Origin: Chryseobacterium indoltheticum
GTDB taxonomy: Bacteria > Bacteroidota > Bacteroidia > Flavobacteriales > Weeksellaceae
Direction of reading: 5' to 3'
Assembly: GCF_003815915.1 (NCBI RefSeq)
Contig: NZ_CP033929.1
Coordinates: 3,162,001 to 3,226,000, forward strand
DNA length: 64,000 nucleotides
A program made the position numbers and the translations under genes. Shown here piece by piece: positions 8,904 through 16,943 of the stretch. The notes under the pieces are model-generated. The model did not search any database. It saw nothing but the letters and a program-made list of their open reading frames with translations, and was not told the origin of the DNA. The first letter of the stretch is position 1. Every line of letters begins with the position of its first letter.

Positions 8904-9761
8904 TTATTTTTCACCTGCAGAATAATAACATTCGATTCTTGCATTTCTTACTTCCACTATCTGGCCTCCATTCCAAGAGGTTTGATTTTGTCCTGCATGT
9001 AAATAGCCTGTCGTTAAGAGTTTACCATTATCTTCATCATAGATATCACACTGTATTGACTGATCGGTTTTCCTAAGATCTGCATTGTAATAAAAAACTA
9101 AATAATCTCCAATATCATAATGATCGGTAACGGTGTCTTCATCTCTGTATCTATCACTCCATCCAGCGGCTTCAATTCTATATTGAATAGAGACTTCTGT
9201 CTTATTAACGAACTTAACGCTTGTGTTTACAACGTTTATTCTCCTTCCATAATCTCCTTTTGAAATTTGTATGGGTAAACCAATATTATCCAGCTTTCCA
9301 AATTCAAATCCTTCAGGAATTGTATTAAGATTATTCCCGAACAATCTATAGATGAAATAATTCTGATTTAATTGATATTCCAAGCCATAATATTCTGTTT
9401 CTTTTAGATTTCCTTCTGAGATTTTTTTTGTTTTAAATGTATAAGGAGCACTGCCTAATAAGAATTGCTTTACCCTGAGACTATTGGTTTCTTCTAGTGT
9501 GATCACCTGATCTTCTTCATCCTGTGAACTTATAACTATAGGAAATTTTAAATTTTCAATGTTATTTGTAAAATAGTAAATGAATGCATTATCAATAGAC
9601 GCCAATCTATTGGCAAGAATTATTGCTTCTCTATTGGTCATTACATCTTCCTTAAGTGTGAAAGAATCTATCAAATCCGAAAATTGGCTTTGTGTAGGAT
9701 ATTTACCTGTTTCAAAATATGTTTTTAACTGATCCCGTGTTGTTAATTCTTCTATTTCCAT
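8904..9761 (-). CDS. Fibre-like protein, TYFETG-PTQ type (285 aa)
   Basis: The first gene of the leftward fibre operon. Residues 11-31 (LKTYFETGKYPTQSQFSDLID) carry the docking signature of the 246-residue protein. The C-terminal half is beta-rich (RINVVNTSVKFVNKTEVSIQ, and a domain ending YSAGEK). There is no signal peptide or transmembrane segment. The function is inferred from the shared N-terminus and the neighbouring giant fibre: an eCIS tail or baseplate fibre, or a fibre-associated protein. Two tandem copies of the eCIS promoter motif lie upstream, which makes this the likely head of the 9.8-3 kb transcript. Confidence 0.55.
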   Translation of the reverse strand: MEIEELTTRDQLKTYFETGKYPTQSQFSDLIDSFTLKEDVMTNREAIILANRLASIDNAFIYYFTNNIENLKFPIVISSQDEEDQVITLEETNSLRVKQFLLGSAPYTFKTKKISEGNLKETEYYGLEYQLNQNYFIYRLFGNNLNTIPEGFEFGKLDNIGLPIQISKGDYGRRINVVNTSVKFVNKTEVSIQYRIEAAGWSDRYRDEDTVTDHYDIGDYLVFYYNADLRKTDQSIQCDIYDEDNGKLLTTGYLHAGQNQTSWNGGQIVEVRNARIECYYSAGEK

Positions 9762-9943
9762 AATATTTTAATATTCTTTGCCGCTTATTTTCTTAGAAAA
9801 TACTGTTCTGCTCTTATTGTTATTTGCTTTTTAAGCTTAAAACTTATCTTTTTCGTTTACGTATAAAAATTGCGTTTCCGTTGTGTCGTTTCAGAAGATA
9901 TATTCTTTTTTAAACAGATGAGTTTTTGCTTAATTTTAAGGTT

Positions 9944-10006
9944 CAAAATTCATACTTTTTTTATTCTTAAAAAAGTTTTGAGGCCTCTCTGATCTGTAGT
10001 TTCAGC
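9944..10006 (-). promoter_or_regulatory. Shared eCIS promoter motif, proximal fibre-operon copy
   Basis: On the minus strand GCTGAAACTACAG (10006-9994), 42 bp, then GAATTTTG (9951-9944). The spacer is close to that of the copy 113 bp upstream, so the pair looks like a tandem duplication. Confidence 0.6.
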
Positions 10007-10056
10007 AATCTTTATTGTATTCAGAATCAGATAAATAATTGTTAGATTTTAAAACC

Positions 10057-10119
10057 CAAAATTCATCCTTTTTTCATTCTTAGGAAAGTTTTCGAACCGC
10101 TCTGATTGGTAGTTGCAGT
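10057..10119 (-). promoter_or_regulatory. Shared eCIS promoter motif, distal fibre-operon copy
   Basis: On the minus strand ACTGCAACTACCA (10119-10107), 42 bp, then GAATTTTG (10064-10057). It lies about 300 bp upstream of the 285-residue fibre gene. No gene is seen between the two motif copies. Confidence 0.6.
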
Positions 10120-10194
10120 AACTTAGCATGAAATATTGAAACAAACCATGCTGATTTTAAATTGGAATCTAATATTAGAATTACACGCACAAAA

Positions 10195-10222
10195 AAAGCC
10201 TGAATTATAAAATCCAGGCTTT
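10195..10222 (-). terminator. Rho-independent terminator of the 136-aa repeat protein
   Basis: Stem AAAGCCTG/CAGGCTTT with a 12-nt loop. On the minus strand it is followed by a run of seven T, 41 bp past the stop of the gene at 10263-10673. Confidence 0.8.
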
Positions 10223-10262
10223 ACTTTTTTAATGTGATATCCCCAATGGGACAGTCTATCTT

Positions 10263-10673
10263 TTAATCTAATTTAAAAAAGAAAAAAGCTACCGCTGCCC
10301 ACTCTTTTTTAATTCCACTGGCATAGCCAATAGTACCATGACTACTGCCTTCTACCGTTCCATTGTCTTTGATGTAACCAATGGTTGAGTGGCTGCTGTT
10401 TTCTACCGTACCGTCTTTTTTTACATACCCAACAGTAGAGCCACTTTTGTTTTCTATCGTCCCATCGCTTTTGATGCGACCAATAGTGCTGTGACTTTTA
10501 TTTTCGATTGTACCGTCGCTTTTGATGTAGCCTACTGTAGAATGACTCTTGTTTTCTATAGTTCCGTCACTTTTGATATACCCTGCAGTATTACGACTTC
10601 CGGATTCTATCGTTTGTGCGCTTACAATAGAGAGACTGAACAAAAGGGAACAGATGATTAGTGTTTTTTTCAT
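10263..10673 (-). CDS. Secreted repeat protein, five-fold beta-flower-like
   Basis: A 136-residue protein with a clear signal peptide (residues 1-19, cleavage after SIVSA) and then about six tandem repeats of 16-17 residues with the core GYIKSDGTIENKSHST, ending in a hydrophobic tail (AAVAFFFFKLD). The repeat resembles proteins annotated as 5-fold beta-flower in Bacteroidetes. I am moderately sure of the family, and its function is unknown. It would be periplasmic or exported. It has its own terminator and about 1 kb of empty DNA upstream, so it is probably independent of the fibre operon. Confidence 0.6.
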   Translation of the reverse strand: MKKTLIICSLLFSLSIVSAQTIESGSRNTAGYIKSDGTIENKSHSTVGYIKSDGTIENKSHSTIGRIKSDGTIENKSGSTVGYVKKDGTVENSSHSTIGYIKDNGTVEGSSHGTIGYASGIKKEWAAVAFFFFKLD

Positions 10674-11164
10674 GGTTTAAAGTTTTAATAAGTTTTTTTA
10701 TTGATTCAAATATTAATTAACTGAGTTCGGGTTAAGCAATAATGGTAAAATATTAATTTTGAGTCGATTATACATTTAACGCAAAGGTGAATTTTATTCT
10801 TTTATAATAAAGTTAGCAAAGAAGAACCAACAAATTGATTTTGTAAAGCTTTTGCTCAAGCTTTGCGAAGCGCATTTATTTGCCTTTGCTTTCTAAAATA
10901 AATAGTTTAATTATAAAATTTTTACGTTTAATGATTTAAAAACATTATCAGAATCTCTTATCCCGAACTGAGGTTAATTAGGATTTTCGAAAGACAATGA
11001 TTCAAAATGCACAACGGTTTTTTTAGATATTATTACCTGTTTAAAGATAGAGAGTTTTTTGAATACACAAAACTGAAAATTCTAAAATGCAGATATTTCT
11101 CTTCAATAAATTTCGAACTGTTGGTCTGTAATATTAACACGCATCATAAATAATTCATGCGACA

Positions 11165-11565
11165 GTTAAGAAAAAACAACGTACTCGTTCCGGAAACCAT
11201 CTGATCACTTCGAAAAATGATTGTACACCTTCGAAAAGTCATCTAACTAGTTCCGGAAATCATCTGAATGGGTCGAAAAACCTTCCTGCTGCTTAAAATA
11301 AACCTCTAACCGATCCGCAAAGCCATCTGAGTATTGTGGGAATTCAGCTGCCTGTTCCGCAAGATCATCTGACTGGTTCGGAAAGCCTTCTTGCTACTTA
11401 AAGTAAACATCTAACCGATCCGCAAAGCCATCTAACTAGTGTGGGAATTCATCTGTCTGTTTCGCAAAATCATCTGACTGGGTCGGAAAGCCTTCTTGCT
11501 ACTTAGGAAAACCATCTGACCAATTCGAGAAGCTGACTGTCTGATGCAAAATGTCAACTGACTAT
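11165..11565. repeat. Degenerate 21-bp tandem repeats in 105-bp higher-order units
   Basis: A non-coding array in the 1040-bp gap 10674-11713. Its unit is about 21 bp, roughly TTCGGAAAGCCATCTGACTGG. The block ending in ccttc(c/t)tgct recurs at exact 105-bp steps (11276, 11381, 11486), that is five units. Stops occur in every frame I read, so it is not a peptide repeat. The rest of the gap shows no gene. Confidence 0.75.
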
Positions 11566-11668
11566 TTTATAGTAGAAAAATGTATTTAAAATACGGTTTT
11601 TCCTGATCTTTTTATAAGAATTGGCGCGGCAGCGTGGGAATTTAAAATGTCATATAATTTAACAATGA

Positions 11669-11692
11669 AAGCATCCCGATAACGAGATGCTT
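11669..11692 (-). terminator. Hairpin after the Imm49-like gene
   Basis: AAGCATC/GATGCTT stem with a 10-nt loop, just past the stop at 11714. Nearly the same hairpin recurs at 12753-12776. Confidence 0.5.
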
Positions 11693-11713
11693 ATTATTGA
11701 AATAAAAATAATT

Positions 11714-12586
11714 TTACTTATTTATAGAGCCATCAACCATAAAACTTGGCATATAATCCGACTCAACTTCAAGTTTCCAGCCTTTATCATGAGCCATAGC
11801 AGCTAAAGCTGTACAGCCCCACGATAAAAATCCTTCGTTTTCCCTACATAATGGAGTTCCACCACGATTTAAAGCTTTCTTTTGACTCCAGACCTCTTTA
11901 TGAGCATGAATTGCTTTAATTAAATTCTGATTGAACTCTGCTTCATTTTCATCAACTAAAGATTTGAAAGCGATTAAAAACTTATTCATGTAATAGATCC
12001 AAAATTTTTGCTTAACATCAGGACCTATTTCAGATTTCATTGAGATTAAATCTTGTTGAGATTTTTCAAAAAGTTCTTCATTAAATGTTTTGTTTGTATA
12101 ATATTCTTTCATTAACAATAAAAAACACGTTACAAAATTACCTTTATTTTGATTTTCTTCTTTCATTTCCCATAAATAAAGTGGGCTACTAGCTATAATT
12201 TTTTGCTTTTCTTCGTCTCTTGCAATAGTCGCCATAAAAAGGGCTCTCAAAATATTGATGTGCTGGTTTGTTTCTTCCACTTTAATAGGGAATAAACCAC
12301 TTTCGTCTATTTGCGCTTCTTTTACTTCGCCTGGAAAATGGGCTAATCGACAAAATTCACTAATACAGTTAAGTCCATAAGTAGACCAATACTTTTGCTG
12401 AGATACTTCTGGTTTCTCCAAAACAGACATTTGTAATAGCTCTGAAGAATCTCTATATACATAAAACAGAAACCTAAACATTTCTTTTGACTTATTAATA
12501 GATTTGTGTAATTTCCCATTTAACCAATCAAAATTTTCTTTGATTACATCAGGCAAATCAACCTTATGTAAATTAATTTTTTCCAT
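11714..12586 (-). CDS. Imm49-like immunity protein
   Basis: A 290-residue soluble, largely alpha-helical protein. The C-terminal block (FLSWGCTALAAMAHDKGW followed by SDYMPSFMV) resembles the end of the Imm49 family of polymorphic-toxin immunity proteins, which have a conserved alanine-rich helix followed by a Y-x-P motif. The upstream 21 codons are the tail of a lost toxin. It is the last unit of the cassette array, has its own hairpin terminator, and is cut off from any intact toxin, so it would act as orphan immunity against sister strains (inference). The family call is moderate. Confidence 0.55.
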   Translation of the reverse strand: MEKINLHKVDLPDVIKENFDWLNGKLHKSINKSKEMFRFLFYVYRDSSELLQMSVLEKPEVSQQKYWSTYGLNCISEFCRLAHFPGEVKEAQIDESGLFPIKVEETNQHINILRALFMATIARDEEKQKIIASSPLYLWEMKEENQNKGNFVTCFLLLMKEYYTNKTFNEELFEKSQQDLISMKSEIGPDVKQKFWIYYMNKFLIAFKSLVDENEAEFNQNLIKAIHAHKEVWSQKKALNRGGTPLCRENEGFLSWGCTALAAMAHDKGWKLEVESDYMPSFMVDGSINK

Positions 12587-12591
12587 ATTTT

Positions 12592-12654
12592 TTATCTTGT
12601 TATATCAAATTCTTTAATTGTAAATTGTCCTATATCATCCGCTTTTGTAATCCT
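12592..12654 (-). pseudogene. Toxin C-terminal tail remnant before the Imm49-like gene
   Basis: The last 20 codons of a reading frame (ending QFTIKEFDITR) stop 5 bp before the immunity start. Further upstream the frame meets a stop, so only a toxin tip remains. The order and spacing match the other toxin-tail/immunity pairs in the array. Confidence 0.4.
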
Positions 12655-12752
12655 TTATTGTATTACTATATATTAACATTTCCATATTTAAAGGAAATTT
12701 TCTTGAACCCGAATTTAGTTAAAATTTTAAATGACAAGTGGTTAAATAATAA

Positions 12753-12776
12753 AAGCATCCCGATAATGAGATGCTT
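12753..12776 (-). terminator. Hairpin after the double-CXXC immunity gene
   Basis: AAGCATC stem with a CTCATTATCGG-type loop, then TTTTATTATT on the minus strand, 22 bp past the stop at 12798. It is a near copy of the hairpin at 11669-11692. Confidence 0.6.
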
Positions 12777-12797
12777 GTTAGTTTATTTAAAAAAATA

Positions 12798-13418
12798 TTA
12801 TATCCATTCGGCAGGAATAACAATATTTTCTGGACAATTGAAGCCTTTGATGACATCAAGAAATTTTTGGGTCACTCCAACCTCTCCATGGTCTGCAAAA
12901 TTAAAAATATCTGCCCCTTCATATGAGTCATGAATGACCTGCAGATGAATTGCATTTTCTTCAGTACCTCTAATGATTAATTTTGATTTTTCTTCATTAT
13001 ATTGATTTAAATATAAATTACAACCTTCACAAATACCCGTAAAATCACTTGCTATAGGTATATTTCTAACAGCTGGAGCCAAAATAGCTAAATAGACCAA
13101 TGTAGGAACTGTTTTAATATCAACATTACCATATTTATGCTTTACTTTATTTACCTTTATTGGTGCAAAACCTTTAATCTCAGACTTTATTAACGCATTG
13201 TATAGATTTTCCGAAACAATTAAAATATTAGAAGCACTAATCATATCTTCGCCTTCATATCTTTCAATTTCTAATTCAACTTTCGAATATCTAATTTCTT
13301 CTTTTAACTCTCTATTACATATCTGACATTTAGGCTGTTGTACTCTCGAACTTTTTTTTCCTAAATTACCTATCCAACTTTTTGAATTGAATGTGAATAT
13401 TTTTTCTTTATTATTCAT
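12798..13418 (-). CDS. Double-CXXC(G) immunity-type protein
   Basis: A 206-residue protein with two separated zinc-ribbon-like pairs, CQIC near residue 31 and CEGC near residue 129, and a C-terminal GADIFNFADHG/TQKFLDVI block. The same plan (two CXXC pairs and a WQGDDIFL/TQNF block) is seen in the 229-residue protein at 20586-21275. This matches the double-CXXCG paralogous family first noted in Myxococcus and often found beside polymorphic toxins. Its start overlaps the stop of the toxin remnant upstream, the usual toxin-immunity coupling. It is a cytoplasmic immunity protein by inference. Confidence 0.6.
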   Translation of the reverse strand: MNNKEKIFTFNSKSWIGNLGKKSSRVQQPKCQICNRELKEEIRYSKVELEIERYEGEDMISASNILIVSENLYNALIKSEIKGFAPIKVNKVKHKYGNVDIKTVPTLVYLAILAPAVRNIPIASDFTGICEGCNLYLNQYNEEKSKLIIRGTEENAIHLQVIHDSYEGADIFNFADHGEVGVTQKFLDVIKGFNCPENIVIPAEWI

Positions 13419-13924
13419 TAGTTAAGTAAATGTTTTAAATTATTAGTAATCGTTCCTATTTCGTTTTCTGTCAACTGTCTTCCTGCATTCAATTCAGCTC
13501 TTGCAATATCATCTAGAGATCTTGCTATGAAAACATCTGTTTTTGCAGCAAAATCAACTATTCTTGTTTTTATACCCGCATCATTAATCATATTTAATAT
13601 CTTCAATTCATCTATATGACTATAAACCTCATTCCACGCGATTCGTATATCTGACAAGTGCAGAATTTTATTAATATTTCCTTTTGGTATTGCTCTCAAA
13701 CTTTTTGGAGCATTAATCAATTCTTTTTCAAAAAGATACGCAAAATCAGAACCTTTTTCAATAAGATGATGAATAACATCATTGGAAATATCTGCTCTGT
13801 TGGCTAGCGCAAATATCTCACGATAATCAGGTGTTTTGGTAAATCTATCTAATTTAGAAATTTTCATCAATTCTCTACCTTGATCATCAAAATATATGTC
13901 TCCTTTTTTTAACCAACTCTCACA
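13418..13924 (-). pseudogene. Orphan toxin C-terminal module, 5' end lost at a 230-bp repeat
   Basis: From TTG/ATG at 13870 the frame encodes 150 residues, but it continues open upstream through CESWLKKGDIYFDDQGREL, which reads like protein, up to the edge of the repeat at 13925. The module is therefore the distal part of a larger toxin whose front was replaced by the repeat. Visible features are a helical body with HHLIEKG and a KILHLSDIRIAWNEVYSHID block like those in C-terminal nuclease toxins. No AHH motif is seen. It ends overlapping the start of the double-CXXC immunity gene. The activity is unknown. Confidence 0.55.
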
Positions 13925-14154
13925 GCTACCGCACGAATCCTTTCGTGTGGTTTAACATTATAAGTCATACATTTTAAACAAAAATATAATTTAAATTTTT
14001 AAAAACATCCAGCTAACATACAAAAGCAAAATTGTGAATATAATTCTTGAATAGGGGAACTTATAGTTACAATTCATCAATTATTTTTTTATAAAATAAA
14101 CTTTTAAGAAAGTGATTAGAAAATAAAAGCCACACGAAAGGATTCGTGCGACAG
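13925..14154. repeat. 230-bp hairpin-ended repeat, copy D
   Basis: Begins gctaccgcacgaatccttt and ends with the inverted form (cacacgaaaggattcgtgcg, then acag). Each end is itself a palindrome (CACGAA-TCC-TTTCGTG). The interior (about 180 bp, AT-rich, with AAAACATCCAGCTAACATAC) is nearly identical in all four copies. No reading frame is seen. It lies between two toxin/immunity units. Confidence 0.9.
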
Positions 14155-14288
14155 CCTTTAGATTTGTAAAGTAGTAAATTCCTAATTTTAACAAAACAAC
14201 CTAACCAACAAAGTGACCCTTCGCGCCAGCAAAGTTAACGACTTATCCCCCGATTAGGACTTTGTTGGTTTTACTGAAAAGCATCATA

Positions 14289-14378
14289 TTACCAGTATCC
14301 TCCATTTTCAATGTTTCTATCAACGGATCTTGCTTCTAATACCTGATAAGTAGAGGCTAGCGTTAAATCAAAAGTAAT
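14289..14378 (-). pseudogene. Remnant related to the MTVAATFEVL toxin tails
   Basis: Thirty codons beginning ITFDLTLASTYQVLEA, which align with the start region of the two intact tails (IVTFDMTVAATFEVL at 15277 and 16169), and then diverging to a stop (ENGGYW). No immunity gene remains. The stretch 14155-14288 shows nothing else. Confidence 0.45.
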
Positions 14379-14402
14379 GATTTCCAACTTTAAAAATAAA
14401 AA

Positions 14403-14428
14403 AAGCGAAACCCTAATTGGTTTCGCTT
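14403..14428 (-). terminator. Terminator after NTF2-like immunity copy 3
   Basis: 10-bp stem AAGCGAAACC/GGTTTCGCTT followed on the minus strand by a T-rich tract. The same hairpin stands at 16210-16235. Confidence 0.8.
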
Positions 14429-14450
14429 GTGAAAAGCTTGTAGTGCTTTG

Positions 14451-15008
14451 TTAAATATCTTTAATGTACTGCTCCATACTCCAAGCATCATCGATAGGTT
14501 CCATAATACGCTCAATACTTAGTAATTTTCCTAATTTATTAATTTTTAATTCCCTATCTCCACCATAAAATTTCCATTTAGGTTGATCTATATCAGGTCC
14601 AAATTTAGCAACAATTTTTAGCTCTCCATCTACTTCTGTAGCTATAAAACAATCATCTATTCCTGTAATATTATTGTACGGATTTGCAATAGAAACAAAA
14701 CACGCCCATAAATCTCCATAAGTTCCATTTTGATAATGACTTATTTTATAAAGATGACGTGGTGTTGGATATGGAGCATTCTCTTTTGATTTATAAAATC
14801 TGTCAGAAGCAGGGTTATGTAATTTTCCAATCAAATTAAAAGGGATAATCTTATCTAAATCCTTATCATACGGGTTCTTAAAGTAAATATTTATTTTCTC
14901 TTCTATAAAAATATTATATTCTTCAATTTTATCTTTGCTATATTCCAAAAAAATTGCTTTTTGTTCCTTTTCAAATAACTCTATTAAAAATTCTCTAATT
15001 TTTTCCAT
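14451..15008 (-). CDS. NTF2-fold-type immunity protein, copy 3
   Basis: A 185-residue soluble protein, one of three tandem paralogues. Conserved blocks are PTPRHLYKISHYQNGTYGDL, WACFVSIANP, ELKIVAKFGPD, WKFYGGDREL and LSIERIMEPIDDAWSMEQY. The pattern (aromatic cradle, alternating strands, YGDLWAC) is like NTF2-fold immunity proteins of polymorphic toxins. I infer the fold by pattern only. From PTPRHLY to the C-terminus it is almost identical to copy 2, while the N-terminal 70 residues resemble copy 1, so it looks like a recombinant of the two. A toxin tail precedes it by 8 bp. Confidence 0.55.
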   Translation of the reverse strand: MEKIREFLIELFEKEQKAIFLEYSKDKIEEYNIFIEEKINIYFKNPYDKDLDKIIPFNLIGKLHNPASDRFYKSKENAPYPTPRHLYKISHYQNGTYGDLWACFVSIANPYNNITGIDDCFIATEVDGELKIVAKFGPDIDQPKWKFYGGDRELKINKLGKLLSIERIMEPIDDAWSMEQYIKDI

Positions 15009-15016
15009 TTATATAA

Positions 15017-15277
15017 CTATTTATTAAATAATTTATCCAACCACACGTCAGCATTTGCTGTTTTTGATCTAATCACTTCGCCTGTATCTTTATTATCGAT
15101 TACTATATATGCTTCATAATCTACTGTCTCACAACGTCGTGGGTCTTGTTTTTCATTTAATTTTTTCAATGTAGCTTTCAAAGCTTTATCATCATTATTC
15201 AGTTCCGCTCTTGCTTCCTGTAATGTTTCTATCAACTTATCGTCTGATAAAACTTCAAAGGTTGCAGCAACGGTCAT
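15017..15277 (-). CDS. Orphan toxin tail paired with NTF2-like immunity copy 3
   Basis: Read from MTVAATFEVL it gives 86 residues ending NADVWLDKLFNK. A longer frame exists upstream but runs through a terminator hairpin, so I reject that start. The segment ETLQEARAELNNDDKALKAT is helical and a short beta stretch follows. It is probably the C-terminal end of a nuclease-like or other toxin cut off from its delivery part. It sits 8 bp before its immunity gene. Expression without the front half is doubtful. Confidence 0.45.
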   Translation of the reverse strand: MTVAATFEVLSDDKLIETLQEARAELNNDDKALKATLKKLNEKQDPRRCETVDYEAYIVIDNKDTGEVIRSKTANADVWLDKLFNK

Positions 15278-15320
15278 GTCAAAAGTAACAATTTTAATTT
15301 TTAAAAAATTCAATAAAAAA

Positions 15321-15350
15321 AAGCGAAACTTCAAGCTAGAAGTTTCGCTT
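15321..15350 (-). terminator. Terminator after NTF2-like immunity copy 2
   Basis: 12-bp perfect stem AAGCGAAACTTC/GAAGTTTCGCTT with a 6-nt loop, then a T-rich tract on the minus strand, 22 bp past the stop at 15373. Confidence 0.85.
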
Positions 15351-15372
15351 TTGTGAAAGATAAATAGTTTTA

Positions 15373-15897
15373 TCAAATTTCTTTATTGTATTGTTCCATA
15401 CTCCAAGCATCATCGATAGGTTCCATAATACGCTCAATACTTAGTAATTTTCCTAATTTATTAATTTTTAATTCCCTATCTCCACCATAAAATTTCCATT
15501 TAGGTTGATCTATATCAGGTCCAAATTTAGCAACAATTTTTAGCTCTCCATTTATTTCTGTTACTATAAAGCAATCATCTATGCCTGTAATATTATTGTA
15601 CGGATTTGCAATAGAAACATAGCAAGCCCATAAATCTCCATAATCTTTGTTTTGATAATGACTTATCTTATAAAGATGACGTGGGGTTGGATATGGAGCA
15701 CCTTCATCATAAAAAAAATCTGGAGCAGGTTTCTCTAAAACAGGTACGCCAAAGCCAACAGTAATATCGCTCATATAAGATTTAATTTCTTTTGCAATAA
15801 CATTATATTTCTCAAAATCATCTTTCCTATTACCATAATCGATAGCAACTTGTTCCCTTTCAAATAAAAAGGATAAAAATTCTTTTATTTTTTCCAT
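15373..15897 (-). CDS. NTF2-fold-type immunity protein, copy 2
   Basis: A 174-residue paralogue of the proteins at 14451-15008 and 16259-16819. The N-terminal 70 residues differ (EKIKEFLSFLFEREQVAIDY, and PVLEKPAPDFFYDEGAPYPT), while the distal ~105 residues match copy 3 almost exactly, including DNA-level identity. This split between a variable front and a conserved back suggests gene conversion between neighbours. It lies 5 bp after the toxin tail at 15903-16169. Confidence 0.55.
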   Translation of the reverse strand: MEKIKEFLSFLFEREQVAIDYGNRKDDFEKYNVIAKEIKSYMSDITVGFGVPVLEKPAPDFFYDEGAPYPTPRHLYKISHYQNKDYGDLWACYVSIANPYNNITGIDDCFIVTEINGELKIVAKFGPDIDQPKWKFYGGDRELKINKLGKLLSIERIMEPIDDAWSMEQYNKEI

Positions 15898-15902
15898 TAA
15901 TA

Positions 15903-16169
15903 CTATTCTTTTATACCAAATAAATTATTCAACCAAATATCACCATGTTCTGTTTGAGCTCTAACTGTTTCTAAAACAGTCTTATCTCCCTCGTTAACAA
16001 TTGCTTTGTAAAAAACAATCTCAACTCTTCTTGGATCTTGCTTTTCGTTTAATTTTCTCAGCGTTGCTTTCAAGGCGTTATCATCATTATTCAGTTCTGG
16101 TTTTGCTTCTTGTAAGGTTTCTATCAGCTTATCATCTGGTAAAACTTCAAAGGTTGCAGCAACCGTCAT
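15903..16169 (-). CDS. Orphan toxin tail paired with NTF2-like immunity copy 2
   Basis: 88 residues beginning MTVAATFEVLPDDKLIETLQ and ending HGDIWLNNLFGIKE. It is a paralogue of the tail at 15017-15277 (about 60 percent identical in the first half) and of the truncated tail at 16828-16943. It reads as the C-terminal end of a toxin with no delivery domain. The catalytic identity is not recognisable. It is followed directly by an NTF2-like immunity gene. Confidence 0.45.
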   Translation of the reverse strand: MTVAATFEVLPDDKLIETLQEAKPELNNDDNALKATLRKLNEKQDPRRVEIVFYKAIVNEGDKTVLETVRAQTEHGDIWLNNLFGIKE

Positions 16170-16209
16170 GTCAAAAGTAACAATTTTATTTTTTTTACAT
16201 TCAGTAAAA

Positions 16210-16235
16210 AAGCGAAACCCTAATTGGTTTCGCTT
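16210..16235 (-). terminator. Terminator after NTF2-like immunity copy 1
   Basis: 10-bp stem AAGCGAAACC/GGTTTCGCTT, 24 bp past the stop at 16259. It is the same sequence as the hairpin at 14403-14428, which shows these units arose by duplication. Confidence 0.8.
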
Positions 16236-16258
16236 GTGAAAAGCTTGTAAGTGCTTTG

Positions 16259-16819
16259 TTAAATATCTTTATTATACTGTTCTTTACCCCAATCATCATT
16301 TACTGGTTCTAAATATCGTTCAATAGAAAGTAATTTGCCTAGTTTATACATTTTTAATTCTCTATCTCCTCCTACAAAAGCCCATTTTCCTGTATCCCTA
16401 TCTGGATTAAATTGAGCAACAATCTTTAAGTCTTCATCTATCAATGTAACTATAAAACACGAATGTAATATTTTTGTTTGTCCTGTTCCAGGATTATCAA
16501 CAGATACAAAACAAGCCCATAAATCTCCATAAGTTCCATTTTGATAATGAGTTATCTTATAAAGATTACGTTGGGTTGGATATGAAGCATTCTCTTTTGA
16601 TTTATAAAATCTGTCAGAAGCAGGATTATGTATTTTCCCAATTAAATTGAAAGGTATAGCTCTTCCAAGACTTTTTTCATAGGAATTTTCAAAATGTATA
16701 TTTATCTGTTCTTCTATAAAAATATTATATTCTTCAATTTTATCTTTTTGATATTCTAAAAAAATTGCTTCCTGCTCTTTTTCAAATAAAAGCTTTAAAA
16801 ATTCTACTATTTTTTTCAT
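16259..16819 (-). CDS. NTF2-fold-type immunity protein, copy 1
   Basis: A 186-residue paralogue with the same blocks (YKITHYQNGTYGDLWACFVS, ELKMYKLGKLLSIERYLEPV). It diverges from copies 2 and 3 in the centre, having VDNPGTGQTKILHSCFIVT where they have IANPYNNITGIDDCFI. The N-terminus (KIVEFLKLLFEKEQEAIFLEY) resembles copy 3. A truncated toxin tail precedes it by 8 bp. It is inferred to be cytoplasmic immunity against a related toxin that is no longer complete here. Confidence 0.55.
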   Translation of the reverse strand: MKKIVEFLKLLFEKEQEAIFLEYQKDKIEEYNIFIEEQINIHFENSYEKSLGRAIPFNLIGKIHNPASDRFYKSKENASYPTQRNLYKITHYQNGTYGDLWACFVSVDNPGTGQTKILHSCFIVTLIDEDLKIVAQFNPDRDTGKWAFVGGDRELKMYKLGKLLSIERYLEPVNDDWGKEQYNKDI

Positions 16820-16827
16820 TCCCTGTT

Positions 16828-16943
16828 CTATTTTTTAAATAAATCGTCTAACCAAATATCTGCATTTGCTGTTTTTGATCTAATCACTTCGCCTGTATTT
16901 TTATTGTCCATAATAATATATGCTTCATAATCCACAGCCCTCC
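16828..16943 (-). pseudogene. Truncated toxin tail cut by repeat C
   Basis: The last ~37 codons (VDYEAYIIMDNKNTGEV, then NADIWLDDLFKK) match the end of the tail at 15017-15277 almost residue for residue. The match stops at the repeat edge, where an in-frame stop lies in the repeat. The N-terminal half has been replaced by the 230-bp repeat. Confidence 0.75.

Noticed and set aside
15278..15376. N-terminal extension of the 86-aa toxin tail
   Set aside because: The extension reads through the terminator hairpin at 15321-15350. The paralogue at 15903-16169 starts at the same MTVAATFEVL.
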